In this document: positions 38,434 to 46,671 of the stretch, piece by piece | Layout of the letters: each line of letters starts with the position of its first letter | Position numbering within the stretch: position 1 is the stretch's first letter | From: Idiomarina tyrosinivorans | Lineage (GTDB): Bacteria > Pseudomonadota > Gammaproteobacteria > Enterobacterales > Alteromonadaceae | Direction: 5' to 3' | Length of the DNA: 64,000 nucleotides | NCBI RefSeq assembly: GCF_003987475.1 | Contig: NZ_PIQH01000009.1 | Location: 98,595 to 162,594, forward strand | Notes under the pieces: generated by a model | What the model was told of the DNA's origin: nothing | The model's input: the letters and a program-made list of their open reading frames with translations, nothing else | Databases searched by the model: none | Made by a program: the position numbers and the translations under genes

Positions 38434-39219
38434 TTAACGATTTGCCGTTAAACGTCGTATTAGTCCCGGAAACCAACGTTGTAGGGTCGGTGCGAGTTTG
38501 CTTAAGCCTTTTGCGACCACTACTTCGGCCTTGTTTTTTTGGATTGCGGTAACAATTTCTTTGGCGCATTGTTCCGCACTGATGCCGGAGGCATTGTCTT
38601 GATCGGCTTTACCACGTGCAGAGCCATCGCCAGTGAGTGCGTTGTGGGCAATTTGTGTATGCACAAAACCCGGAAGAATAGACGTACAAACAATGCCGTG
38701 TTGTTGCATTTCGGCACGGATACAGTCCATGTAGCCCAACACCGCAAATTTAGCCCCTGAGTAGCCACTGCGCATTTTAGTGCCGACTTTTCCCGCCACA
38801 CTAGAGACCGTCACAATATGTCCTTGTTGGCGTTCAACCATTTGTGGCAATAGCCATTGAGTGAGTGCGACCACCGCAAAGTAGTCGACTTCCATCAGTT
38901 GGCGGTAGACAGGCATAGCAGTGTCTAACGCTAGGCTGCGCTGGGATATTCCGGCGTTGTTGATGAGAATGTCGATATCCACGCCCTGTAGCGCTGCTGC
39001 GGCGGTTTCTACTGCTTGTTCAGGTTGGCTAAGGTCTAATGCCAGTACCTGATGTTGAGCGGCGTTTGGCAGGCTATCGCGCAATTGCTCAAGGGCCTGC
39101 TGATTGCGCGACGACAGAATCAGTTTGGCGCCATGTTTGGCCAGTTGCTTTGCTAAAGCTAGGCCGATGCCGGAAGATGCACCGGTTAACCAAATGGTTT
39201 TATCTGCTATTGCTGTCAT
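38434..39219 (-). CDS. Short-chain dehydrogenase/reductase
   Basis: A 261-residue classical SDR with the NAD(P)-binding TGASSGIG at residues 12–19, the structural NNAG, catalytic Ser in VSSVAGKVG and YSGAK (Tyr and Lys four apart). A basic residue after strand 2 (SSRN) suggests NADPH. The C-terminal LQRWFPGLIRRL resembles the DHRS7-like SDRs found beside membrane functions. The substrate is unknown. An ATG at 39234 is an alternative start; 39219 is preferred as it follows GAGA and leaves the usual short leader before the Rossmann strand. Confidence 0.9.
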   Translation of the reverse strand: MTAIADKTIWLTGASSGIGLALAKQLAKHGAKLILSSRNQQALEQLRDSLPNAAQHQVLALDLSQPEQAVETAAAALQGVDIDILINNAGISQRSLALDTAMPVYRQLMEVDYFAVVALTQWLLPQMVERQQGHIVTVSSVAGKVGTKMRSGYSGAKFAVLGYMDCIRAEMQQHGIVCTSILPGFVHTQIAHNALTGDGSARGKADQDNASGISAEQCAKEIVTAIQKNKAEVVVAKGLSKLAPTLQRWFPGLIRRLTANR

Positions 39220-39263
39220 TGTTGGATCTCGCATTTTCGGTTAATGCTAAGTAACATACACCG

Positions 39264-39866
39264 ATGCCAAAAAGCAGTCACGAGAAGTCTATGGAATGGA
39301 TATGTGGAACCGATGAAGCGGGTCGAGGGCCAATCGCAGGCCCAGTTGTCGCTGCTGCGGTTATTCTTGATCCGGCGAAACCCATCGTCGGGATTAATGA
39401 CTCTAAAAAATTGAGTGAAAAAAAGCGCCAACGTTTAAGCGACGAGATTAAAGCCAACGCCTTGTATTGGGCAATAGCACAATGTGATGTCGATGAGATT
39501 GACCAGCTAAATATATTGCATGCCTCCATGCTGGCCATGCAACGAGCTGTGGAAGCGTTACCGGTTGCCCCGACGGAAGTATTGGTGGATGGTAATCGGC
39601 TGCCCAAATTAACTGTCCCCGCCCGTGCTATTGTCGGCGGCGATGCGTTGGAGGAATGCATTGGAGCAGCGTCAATTTTGGCAAAGGTTGAGCGAGATCG
39701 GCAGATGCTGGAGTGGCACCAGCACTTCCCCGACTATGGTTTCGATCGCCACAAAGCCTACCCAACGGCATTTCATTTGGCGCAATTACAGCACTTTGGT
39801 CCTTGTAAAATTCACCGCCGCAGCTTCGCACCAGTGAAAAAGCTACTCACAAACGCGGCGAATTAA
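39264..39866 (+). CDS. rnhB: Ribonuclease HII
   Basis: Removes single ribonucleotides and RNA primers from DNA. The 200-residue protein has [19 protein letters not shown] (catalytic Asp-Glu pair), the [11 protein letters not shown] motif, DG in [10 protein letters not shown] and the final catalytic Asp in [11 protein letters not shown]. The start is uncertain: 39264 has a weak ribosome site and 39291, nine codons later ([13 protein letters not shown]), has GAGAAG very close upstream. The 3' end overlaps convergent argE by 24 bp. It is away from its usual lpxB–dnaE neighbourhood. Confidence 0.95.
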   Translation: MPKSSHEKSMEWICGTDEAGRGPIAGPVVAAAVILDPAKPIVGINDSKKLSEKKRQRLSDEIKANALYWAIAQCDVDEIDQLNILHASMLAMQRAVEALPVAPTEVLVDGNRLPKLTVPARAIVGGDALEECIGAASILAKVERDRQMLEWHQHFPDYGFDRHKAYPTAFHLAQLQHFGPCKIHRRSFAPVKKLLTNAAN

Positions 39867-41003
39867 TTCTCGAATTTGCTGCTGAGCCGGATCGATCTCT
39901 GCCAAAGTGATAAATTCATTGGGCTGATGCGCTTGGGCAATAGAGCCCGGCCCCATAACGATAGTGTCACAACCCAATTGCTGTACGAACGGTGCCTCAG
40001 TGCAATAGTTTACCGCAGCGGCGGTTTCACCACTCAACGCTTCAGCGAGCTGTAACCAAGGAGACTGGTCAGGACAAGCGAACCCCGGAATGGGTGGATG
40101 CATATCAATGATTTCAATGGCACCGGGATAGCGTTGTTGGATGCCGCCCAGTTGCTGTTGAATGAGGCCGCTAAACTCCGCCAGATCCATGCCAGGTAAT
40201 GGGCGTAAATCGATATGTAGCTCACAGCAGGCGCAAATCCGGTTGGCCGCGTCGCCGCCGTGGATATGACCGAAGTTCATGGTTGGATAGGGGACTTCGA
40301 AACTTGGCTGTTGATAGCGCTGTTGCAAATGCTGGCGCAACGTTTTTAGTTCACCAATAACTTCATGGATGATGTCGATGGCATTCACTCCTGCCGCGGG
40401 GTTTGAGCTATGGCCACTTTTCCCGATCACTTTTACCGCGTTGGTTAGGTGTCCTTTGTGCATTTTAATAGGCGCCATGGAAGTCGGTTCGCCAATCACC
40501 GCAAAGTCGGGTTTAAACGCAGTAAACGCGTTGAGCTCCCGAGCACCCGCCATGGTGGTCTCTTCATCTGCGGTGGCTAAAATCGTCAATGGTTTTTTCA
40601 GGGCGTTTATGTCGACACTTTTGAGTGCTTCGATGACGAAGGCAAAAAAGCCTTTCATATCGGCTGAGCCCAGCCCATACCAGCGATTATCTTTTTCGGT
40701 GAGCTTAAATGGATCAAATTGCCAACGCCCTTCATCCCAAGGAACGGTATCGGTGTGTCCCGATAGCAATAATCCTCCTTGGCGTTCGTTATGCGGCTGA
40801 TAACGGGCCAGCAAATTATATTTACCAGGACTCGTGAGCAACGCCTTAACCTCGACGCTAAAGCCCAATGATTCAAGCCACTCAGCCAGTTGGTCAATAA
40901 CGGGTTTATTACTGGTGTCCCAACTCGGGTCGAGACACGACACCGAAGGGATTGAGATTAAACGCTGATAGAGCTGAAAAAATGACGGTAGGTTAGCTGA
41001 CAT
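39843..41003 (-). CDS. argE: Acetylornithine deacetylase
   Basis: Hydrolyses N-acetylornithine to ornithine and acetate in arginine biosynthesis. The 386-residue M20 metallopeptidase-fold protein has zinc ligands in [10 protein letters not shown] and [11 protein letters not shown], the catalytic Glu pair in [12 protein letters not shown], and the lid-domain [19 protein letters not shown]. Length fits ArgE, with the closing [18 protein letters not shown]. It is a single gene, not joined to argCBGH here. Confidence 0.93.
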   Translation of the reverse strand: MSANLPSFFQLYQRLISIPSVSCLDPSWDTSNKPVIDQLAEWLESLGFSVEVKALLTSPGKYNLLARYQPHNERQGGLLLSGHTDTVPWDEGRWQFDPFKLTEKDNRWYGLGSADMKGFFAFVIEALKSVDINALKKPLTILATADEETTMAGARELNAFTAFKPDFAVIGEPTSMAPIKMHKGHLTNAVKVIGKSGHSSNPAAGVNAIDIIHEVIGELKTLRQHLQQRYQQPSFEVPYPTMNFGHIHGGDAANRICACCELHIDLRPLPGMDLAEFSGLIQQQLGGIQQRYPGAIEIIDMHPPIPGFACPDQSPWLQLAEALSGETAAAVNYCTEAPFVQQLGCDTIVMGPGSIAQAHQPNEFITLAEIDPAQQQIRELIRRVCE

Positions 41004-41095
41004 AAGCGGCTCGTTAACTGACTATGAGACATCCTTGTCAGCATAGCCTGAACCGCGTTAATTGAATAGAGAGTTTGCTTCTAAGTTATGTACGA

Positions 41096-41674
41096 TTAGA
41101 AGCTATAGCGCGCGTTAATGCCCCATAGGTCGCCAAGTTCGGTCTCTGCAAAATCGAGCCCAACTGACCATTGACTATTAAGCATCATGCGTGCGCCAAT
41201 ATTGGCTTGTAGATCGTCATCACCATCTGTGTAATCAATCCAACGCGTGCCGGCATGAAACTCGAACATATCGATACGTTGGCTAATGTTCGCTTGCACG
41301 CCATAAAAGCTGCTATCGGCTGCGCCAAAATCTACGCGACCCGCTGTTGCGCCAAGGTCTAAACTCAGGCCGTCGGCCAACCCGCGTCCAAGCGAAAAAT
41401 ACTTTCCGGCAGATACTGCGAAGCTGTCTGGATCGCTGCCGTTGTCGGCATCCGCGCGACGGTAGTAGCCAGAAACAAAAATATCGTTGCCGATATCGTA
41501 ACTGCCTTGAAGACGAATGCCGTTGTCCGCTGGAATGTCATCGAAGTCTTCGATGGCGAATTCCGCATAGGTTTTGCTGCTGCCGGCAGACTGCGGTGCT
41601 TGTTGTGCAAACGCACTGTTGGCAGATAGTGCTGTTAAACCAAAAATGCTGGCAATAACGAATGTCTTCTTCAT
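41096..41674 (-). CDS. Small outer-membrane beta-barrel protein
   Basis: A 192-residue exported protein with signal peptide KKTFVIASIFGLTALSANSAFA and about eight alternating amphipathic strands ending in INARYSF, the C-terminal aromatic signature recognised by the BAM complex. It is probably an eight-stranded OmpA/OmpX-like barrel of unknown role. The start at 41674 is chosen over 41689 because AGGA lies 9 nt upstream and the signal peptide begins there. It is a single gene, 92 bp from argE. Confidence 0.85.
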   Translation of the reverse strand: MKKTFVIASIFGLTALSANSAFAQQAPQSAGSSKTYAEFAIEDFDDIPADNGIRLQGSYDIGNDIFVSGYYRRADADNGSDPDSFAVSAGKYFSLGRGLADGLSLDLGATAGRVDFGAADSSFYGVQANISQRIDMFEFHAGTRWIDYTDGDDDLQANIGARMMLNSQWSVGLDFAETELGDLWGINARYSF

Positions 41675-41846
41675 GTTGTTAATCCTCATATTGAGAAATG
41701 TCCTATTAAGGTACCTGTTCAGACGCTCGTTCTCGACGCTGAGTTCAGGCTTTTACGAAAGCTTTACTTTGGGGATTTTGCTTGTGCTTTGGCATCTGAA
41801 TTTTTAGACTATGCAGCCTAGACAGCAATACTGATACAGGTACCCC

Positions 41847-42779
41847 ATGCATTCCATACCGCATATCGATATGCGCCATTACCAGCAGCAATTTGAAGCC
41901 TTTGCTGACGAAGTCGGCGAAGGCTATGAGAAAAACGGTTTCGTGGCGTTAACTCACCACGGCATCGACCAGGCAATCATCGATAACGCCTTAGATGCCA
42001 CTCGAGAATTGTTCGACTTACCTGAAGCGGTTAAGCAGCAGTATTTTATCGAAGGGCAAGGTGGCGCGCGTGGCTACACGCCGTTTGGAACAGAAATCGC
42101 CAAAGATGCTAAGCATGTGGACTTAAAAGAGTTTTGGCATGTGGGACGCGAAGTTGAAGGTAAACCACCATATCCACAACTGCTGCCAAACATTTGGCCA
42201 CAAGAGTTACCGCGCTTTAAGCGCGATATGTTGGCATTGTATGACGCGTTAGACGAGCTGGGTAACCAAGTATTAGAGGCGTTAGCGGTTTATTTGCAAC
42301 AGCCGCGAGATTTTTTCCGTTCGCGCGTTAACCAAGGTAACTCTATCCTGCGTCCGCTACATTATCCGCCAATTATTGACGAAGGTACGCCATCAGTGCG
42401 TGCCGGAGCGCATGAAGATATTAATGTGATTACCCTGTTAGTCGGCTCACGCGAACCGGGTTTAGAAGTGCTTTCTAAAGAGGGGCACTGGATTCCGGTG
42501 ACAATTATAGAAGGCGCGATCATCTGTAACGTGGGCGACATGTTACAGCGCCTAACCAACTACACCTTGCCGTCAACGACGCATCGAGTGGTTAATCCGC
42601 CAGCGCCTTACAGTAGCCAATCACGCTATTCGATCCCGTTTTTCCTACACTTTAATCCTGACGTCATCATTGATCCGTTAGCTAGCTGTGTCAGCGAAGA
42701 TAATCCGAAACGTGATGAGGCGATTACTGCGGATGACTATTTGATGCGGCGATTGCGTGAAATCGGCCTCCTGAAATAA
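41847..42779 (+). CDS. 2-oxoglutarate/Fe(II) oxygenase, isopenicillin N synthase family
   Basis: A 310-residue double-stranded beta-helix oxygenase. The Fe ligands are in AHEDINVITLL (H189, D191) and STTHRVVNP (His), and the RYSIPFF motif supplies the Arg/Ser that bind the 2-oxoglutarate carboxylate. The N-terminal DIOX_N part (FEAFADEVGEGYEKNGFVALTHHGI) is complete. Bacterial members oxidise diverse small molecules; the substrate is unknown. It is followed after 11 bp by the NadN-like gene, so probably one operon. Confidence 0.9.
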   Translation: MHSIPHIDMRHYQQQFEAFADEVGEGYEKNGFVALTHHGIDQAIIDNALDATRELFDLPEAVKQQYFIEGQGGARGYTPFGTEIAKDAKHVDLKEFWHVGREVEGKPPYPQLLPNIWPQELPRFKRDMLALYDALDELGNQVLEALAVYLQQPRDFFRSRVNQGNSILRPLHYPPIIDEGTPSVRAGAHEDINVITLLVGSREPGLEVLSKEGHWIPVTIIEGAIICNVGDMLQRLTNYTLPSTTHRVVNPPAPYSSQSRYSIPFFLHFNPDVIIDPLASCVSEDNPKRDEAITADDYLMRRLREIGLLK

Positions 42780-42790
42780 GGCATTGAGGT

Positions 42791-44569
42791 ATGAAAAAAC
42801 TATTCCTAATTGGCTTAACAGCCATTGCAAGTTGCATATTGTTGAGCAGTTGCGCGAGCACATCAACGGCGCCCAAGGCACCGTTAGATTTAACCATTAT
42901 TCACATGAACGACCACCACAGTTCGCTGGACCAACGGCCCCTTAATATCGAGTGGGGCGGTCAAACGTGGGTAGCAGAAGCGGGTGGAGTCGGCCGCGCA
43001 GTCGCGATGATTAAAAAGTTGCGCAAGGAAAACAGCCCTGAACTGACGCTGCATGCTGGTGATGCAGTGACCGGTAGCTTGTATTACACCCGCTTCGGCA
43101 GCAAACCTGACGCGACCTGGATGACGCAGGTTTGTTTTGATGCTTTCACCATCGGTAACCATGAGTTTGACCACAGTGATGCGGGACTAAAAACCTTTCT
43201 TGACCAGCTACAAACGCCGAGCTGCAAGATCCCAGTATTGAGTGCTAATACGCAACCCAAGGTGGGCCAATCTGCACTCACGCCAAAGGGGCCGTGGGAT
43301 AGCTTCAAACCCTACACCATCGTCGAGCGACAAGGTGAGAAAATTGCGATTATTGGCTTAACCATAGCGAATAAAACCAAAAACTCGTCGCAGCCAGACC
43401 CAGAAACGCAGTTCTTTGATGAGACTGCGACAGCAAAGCGTTATGTGGCAGAGTTACAACAGCAAGGCATCGAGAAAATCATTCTGTTAACGCATTGGGG
43501 CTATCAGAATGATTTGGCATTGGCCAAAGCCGTACCTGCAATAGACGTGATTATTGGTGGAGACTCACATACCCTGCTCGGAAACTTTGCCGAGTTTGGG
43601 TTAGACAGTAAAGGCCCATATCCGACCATCGAAACCAATGCCTCTGGACAGCCTGTATGCATTGCTCATGCTTATCAATACGCGTTAGCGGTGGGTGAGT
43701 TACATGTGCAATTTGATGGTAAGGGCAATGTCGCCTCATGTAACGGCCAACCCCACATGCTGTTAGGTGACATTAAACCTGAGCAAGGCATGGTAACTAC
43801 CTTAGAGCCGGTAAAAAATGCGCTAGAAGCGAGTGGTGCTTTTACCTTTATCGCGCCCGATCCAGCAACGCAAACAATGATCGATGGTTATGCGGAGAAA
43901 CTGTCCGCTTTTGCCAATGAAGTGGTGGCTGACGTTCCTCAAACCATTTGTAAGCAATCCGTCGGAGAACCCCGTAAACCAGGCTGCGCCGCGGGTATCA
44001 GCTCTGGTGCGCACCGAGTCGTCGCGGAAGCATTCTTACACGCGGTACCGGACGCCGATTTTGCTATTCAAAATGGTGGTGGGGTGCGCGCCGATATCCC
44101 TGCCGGACCACTGAGCGTGAAGCAAATTTTTGAAGTACTGCCGTTTGCCAATACCTTGGTGAAACTGAAAATTACCGGTGCCGAATTCAAACAAGCAATG
44201 GAACAAGCATTGACTTACGCCATTACCCCAGATGGCTCGTTTGGCGCCTACCCATATGGCGCTGGTATTCAGTACAGCGTTAATATGCAAGCCCCTGAGG
44301 GTGATCGGGTAAGTAACTTAAAAGTGTGGGATAAGGCCACCCAAAGCTGGCAAGGTATTCGTCCACGCCAAACCTATACCATGGTGACAAACAGCTTTAT
44401 TGCCGGCGGCCAAGATGGTTGGCGGACATTACGTACTATCGCTTTAATGGGGCGGGCAACTAATACCCAAATCGATTACGCCCAGTCGTTGGTGGACTAC
44501 GCGCGCGACATCAAGGTGTTGAAGCGGCCAACGGAATTTGCCACGCAAGCCTATCAAGCCGCAAAGTAA
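42791..44569 (+). CDS. 5'-nucleotidase lipoprotein, NadN-like NAD nucleotidase
   Basis: A 592-residue UshA-superfamily enzyme with lipoprotein signal (CILLSSC, Cys about 21). The metallophosphatase domain has IHMNDHHSSL, HAGDAVTGS, IGNHEFDHSD, LLTHWG and GGDSHTLLG; the C-terminal substrate domain has QNGGGVRADIPAG and NSFIAGGQDGW. The insert GPYPTIETNASGQPVCIAHAYQYALAVG resembles NadN, which degrades NAD to NMN, AMP and nucleosides at the outer membrane. It may salvage external NAD or nucleotides; the exact specificity is inferred. Confidence 0.85.
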   Translation: MKKLFLIGLTAIASCILLSSCASTSTAPKAPLDLTIIHMNDHHSSLDQRPLNIEWGGQTWVAEAGGVGRAVAMIKKLRKENSPELTLHAGDAVTGSLYYTRFGSKPDATWMTQVCFDAFTIGNHEFDHSDAGLKTFLDQLQTPSCKIPVLSANTQPKVGQSALTPKGPWDSFKPYTIVERQGEKIAIIGLTIANKTKNSSQPDPETQFFDETATAKRYVAELQQQGIEKIILLTHWGYQNDLALAKAVPAIDVIIGGDSHTLLGNFAEFGLDSKGPYPTIETNASGQPVCIAHAYQYALAVGELHVQFDGKGNVASCNGQPHMLLGDIKPEQGMVTTLEPVKNALEASGAFTFIAPDPATQTMIDGYAEKLSAFANEVVADVPQTICKQSVGEPRKPGCAAGISSGAHRVVAEAFLHAVPDADFAIQNGGGVRADIPAGPLSVKQIFEVLPFANTLVKLKITGAEFKQAMEQALTYAITPDGSFGAYPYGAGIQYSVNMQAPEGDRVSNLKVWDKATQSWQGIRPRQTYTMVTNSFIAGGQDGWRTLRTIALMGRATNTQIDYAQSLVDYARDIKVLKRPTEFATQAYQAAK

Positions 44570-44622
44570 CGGCTGATCAAAGCTCGGCAAAGGGCCGTAT
44601 AAGCCTTTAGCGCATAACTATC

Positions 44623-44653
44623 AGGCGGTTAGCCCAACGGCGACCGCCTTTTT
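44623..44653 (+). terminator. Terminator after the nucleotidase gene
   Basis: AGGCGGT and ACCGCCT form a 7-bp stem around a 13-nt loop, with TTTTT at the 3' side. It lies 29 bp before the Bcr/CflA start. Confidence 0.7.
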
Positions 44654-44681
44654 CATTTCTCCTGACGTTTAGGGTAAAACC

Positions 44682-45869
44682 ATGCAATACACTGTGTCTG
44701 ACACAGCAAAATTTGATTTAACCGTGGTGATTCTGGCGTTGCTGACAGCATTTGCACCACTATCGATTGATATGTACCTGCCAGCCTTTAATGCGATTGC
44801 TGAGAGTTTCGGTGCCAAAAGCGACCAAGTTCAGCTATCGTTAACGGCATTCTTTTTTGGCTTATTCATTGGCCAATTACTTTACGGTACCGCAACCGAT
44901 AAGTTTGGCCGTAAGCAGCCGCTGTATTTTGGCCTAGTGATTTACATCGTTACCTCATTGGCTTGTGCTTGGGCGCCAAATATAACCACGTTAATTATCC
45001 TACGCTTTTTACAGGCAGTAGGAGCCTGTGCGGGAATCGTAATCGCCAGAGCAATGGTTCGCGACATGTACACGCCGCAAGCCTCAGCGCGGGTGTTTTC
45101 GTTCTTGATTTTGGTGATGGGCGTAGCGCCGATATTAGCACCGTTATTTGGCGCTTACATCGCTAAAGGGTTCGGTTGGCAAGCGATTTTCTTGATGATT
45201 GCGGCAATCGGCTTTTTCTGCTTACTTGCCGTACGCTATAAACTCCCGGAAACCCGCGGCGCTAACTATGATGTTAGGATGCGTGAGAGTGCCACCACCT
45301 ATTGGTCGGTGCTAAAAGATCCAACGTTCCTGCGTTTCTCACTCACAGGCGGGATTGCCCAAGCCGGATTGTTTGCATACATTACTGGTTCCCCCAAGGT
45401 TTTTATTGACGTATTTGGCCTTACGCCAGAACATTACAGCTGGTTATTCGGCCTAAATGCTTGTGGCATCATTGGCTTTTCGCAAGTGAATGGTTGGCTG
45501 CTAAAGCATTACAGTGCCCGAAAAATTCTTAATGTCTCATTACCCATCTTGGCCACCGTTTCAGTATTGATGTGGACCCTAGCAGCAACGATCGGTAATT
45601 TCTGGGCCATCTTAATTCCACTGTTTATGTTTATCGCCACACTTGGCTTAGTATTCCCCAATGCCATGGCTGGCGCCCTAGCCGAACAAGCCGAGCGTGC
45701 CGGCTCCGCATCCGCAGTCACCGGCAGTTTGCAATTTCTTATTGCCGGATTCGCCAGTATGGGCGTCAATCAACTAGGCCTCTATAGCGACTTTGCCATG
45801 TCTTGGACAATCGGTAGCTGCGGATTAGCCTCGGTACTCTGCTACGCGCTAATGCGCAAACCCGAGTAA
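44682..45869 (+). CDS. Bcr/CflA family MFS drug exporter
   Basis: A 395-residue, 12-helix major facilitator antiporter. The N-terminus DLTVVILALLTAFAPLSIDMYLPAF with SIDMYLPA, motif A in GTATDKFGRKQPL and motif C-like VMGVAPILAPLFGA are characteristic of the Bcr/CflA subfamily, which exports bicyclomycin, chloramphenicol or small peptides. Monocistronic; the large palindrome follows directly. Confidence 0.92.
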   Translation: MQYTVSDTAKFDLTVVILALLTAFAPLSIDMYLPAFNAIAESFGAKSDQVQLSLTAFFFGLFIGQLLYGTATDKFGRKQPLYFGLVIYIVTSLACAWAPNITTLIILRFLQAVGACAGIVIARAMVRDMYTPQASARVFSFLILVMGVAPILAPLFGAYIAKGFGWQAIFLMIAAIGFFCLLAVRYKLPETRGANYDVRMRESATTYWSVLKDPTFLRFSLTGGIAQAGLFAYITGSPKVFIDVFGLTPEHYSWLFGLNACGIIGFSQVNGWLLKHYSARKILNVSLPILATVSVLMWTLAATIGNFWAILIPLFMFIATLGLVFPNAMAGALAEQAERAGSASAVTGSLQFLIAGFASMGVNQLGLYSDFAMSWTIGSCGLASVLCYALMRKPE

Positions 45870-46003
45870 CCGCGAGCTTTTTATGCCTGCAAATTCTTTA
45901 CTGCGGCCCTAGGCTTGGGCTCGCGGCATCGTCAGGGTTGGGGAAAGCTCGGGGTGTGGGCGCTGGGGTGGTGAGTGCTCAGCGTCCCGCCGGTTCACGG
46001 TGT

Positions 46004-46082
46004 CTCCGGTAAAAAGACGCTCGAGCCATCCATGGCCGCTCAGTCTCTGGCCCTCCCTGGCCAGAGATGCTTTTTACCGGAG
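46004..46082 (-). repeat. Multi-hairpin unit, copy 1
   Basis: Outer stem CTCCGGTAAAAAG (46004–46016) pairs with CTTTTTACCGGAG (46070–46082). Inside are hairpin TCTCTGGCC/GGCCAGAGA with a 6-nt loop (46044–46067) and hairpin GCCAT/ATGGC (46025–46036). Read on the minus strand it lines up with copy 2, stem by stem. Confidence 0.8.
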
Positions 46083-46354
46083 CCCCCGCGCCCCAACGAC
46101 ACGCCAATCAATATCGAGGAAAACGCGCCCACACCCCGAGCCCAATAGGTGCGGAGAAGCGATGCCGTCCACCATCGCGGAAAGCCGCAGTAAAGAAGTA
46201 TCAGCCTTTATCGGTTAGCTTCAGACAGCCCGTTTGGGGTTGGTTGTTCTCTGCCACGGCGCGCTTGGTGTTGCATCGGCATCGCTTCTCCGTAGCCCTA
46301 AGCTTGGGGTGTAGGCGCGACGCCTCCCACATGTAATGCACAACGTTGGGGCGC

Positions 46355-46441
46355 GAAGCTGGGGAAAAAGTATCTCCGGCCATGGACGGCCGGAGACTAA
46401 GCGCCTCATGGATGAGCTTGAGCGGCTTTTTCCCCAGCTTC
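46355..46441 (+). repeat. Multi-hairpin unit, copy 2
   Basis: Outer stem GAAGCTGGGGAAAAAG (46355–46370) pairs perfectly with CTTTTTCCCCAGCTTC (46426–46441). Inside are TCTCCGGCC/GGCCGGAGA (46373–46396, loop ATGGAC) and CTCAT/ATGAG (46405–46416). Compared with copy 1, one pair changes T-A to C-G in the first hairpin and two pairs change in the second, all keeping pairing. Confidence 0.8.
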
Positions 46442-46630
46442 GTGAACCGGAGGGGTGCCGTGCAATGACCCTCTGAGCGCCTACACACCACGCGCCCTCC
46501 AGCCCCTCACGATGCCGACGTACCCAAGCTAATCGCCGTGGTAGAGAACAAGCAACCCCGAGCCTTCCCTCAACCCTGACGATGCCGCGAGCCCAAGCCT
46601 AGGGTCGCGGTAAAGAATTGGCAGGCACAA

Positions 46631-46656
46631 AAAAGCCCGCGGTGAAGCGGGCTTTT
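46631..46656. terminator. Terminator of fadE
   Basis: AAAAGCCCGC, loop GGTGAA, GCGGGCTTTT. On the minus strand six T follow the stem, suiting it as the fadE terminator; it also works from the plus side. Confidence 0.9.
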
Positions 46657-46671
46657 GCTTAGCGGGGTGCG

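Larger units (their letters stand above)
45884..46627. repeat. Giant imperfect palindrome of nested hairpins (non-coding)
   Basis: The 802-bp gap between the Bcr/CflA gene and fadE has no credible gene. It is an inverted duplication centred near 46222. Outer arms 45884–45955 and 46555–46627 match at roughly 90%. Inside are GCTCGGGGTGTGGGCGC (45947–45963) with its exact inverse at 46125–46141, GGAGAAGCGATGCC (46153–46166) with its exact inverse at 46278–46291, and two opposed copies of a roughly 190-bp hairpin unit (45947–46141 on minus, about 46302–46492 on plus). The structure, not the sequence, is what the two halves share best in the interior. Confidence 0.85.

Noticed and set aside
46000..46491. 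Several open frames of 60–96 codons inside the giant palindrome
   Set aside because: They occur on both strands in GC-rich hairpin sequence, lack ribosome sites and protein-like composition, and are explained by the inverted repeats.
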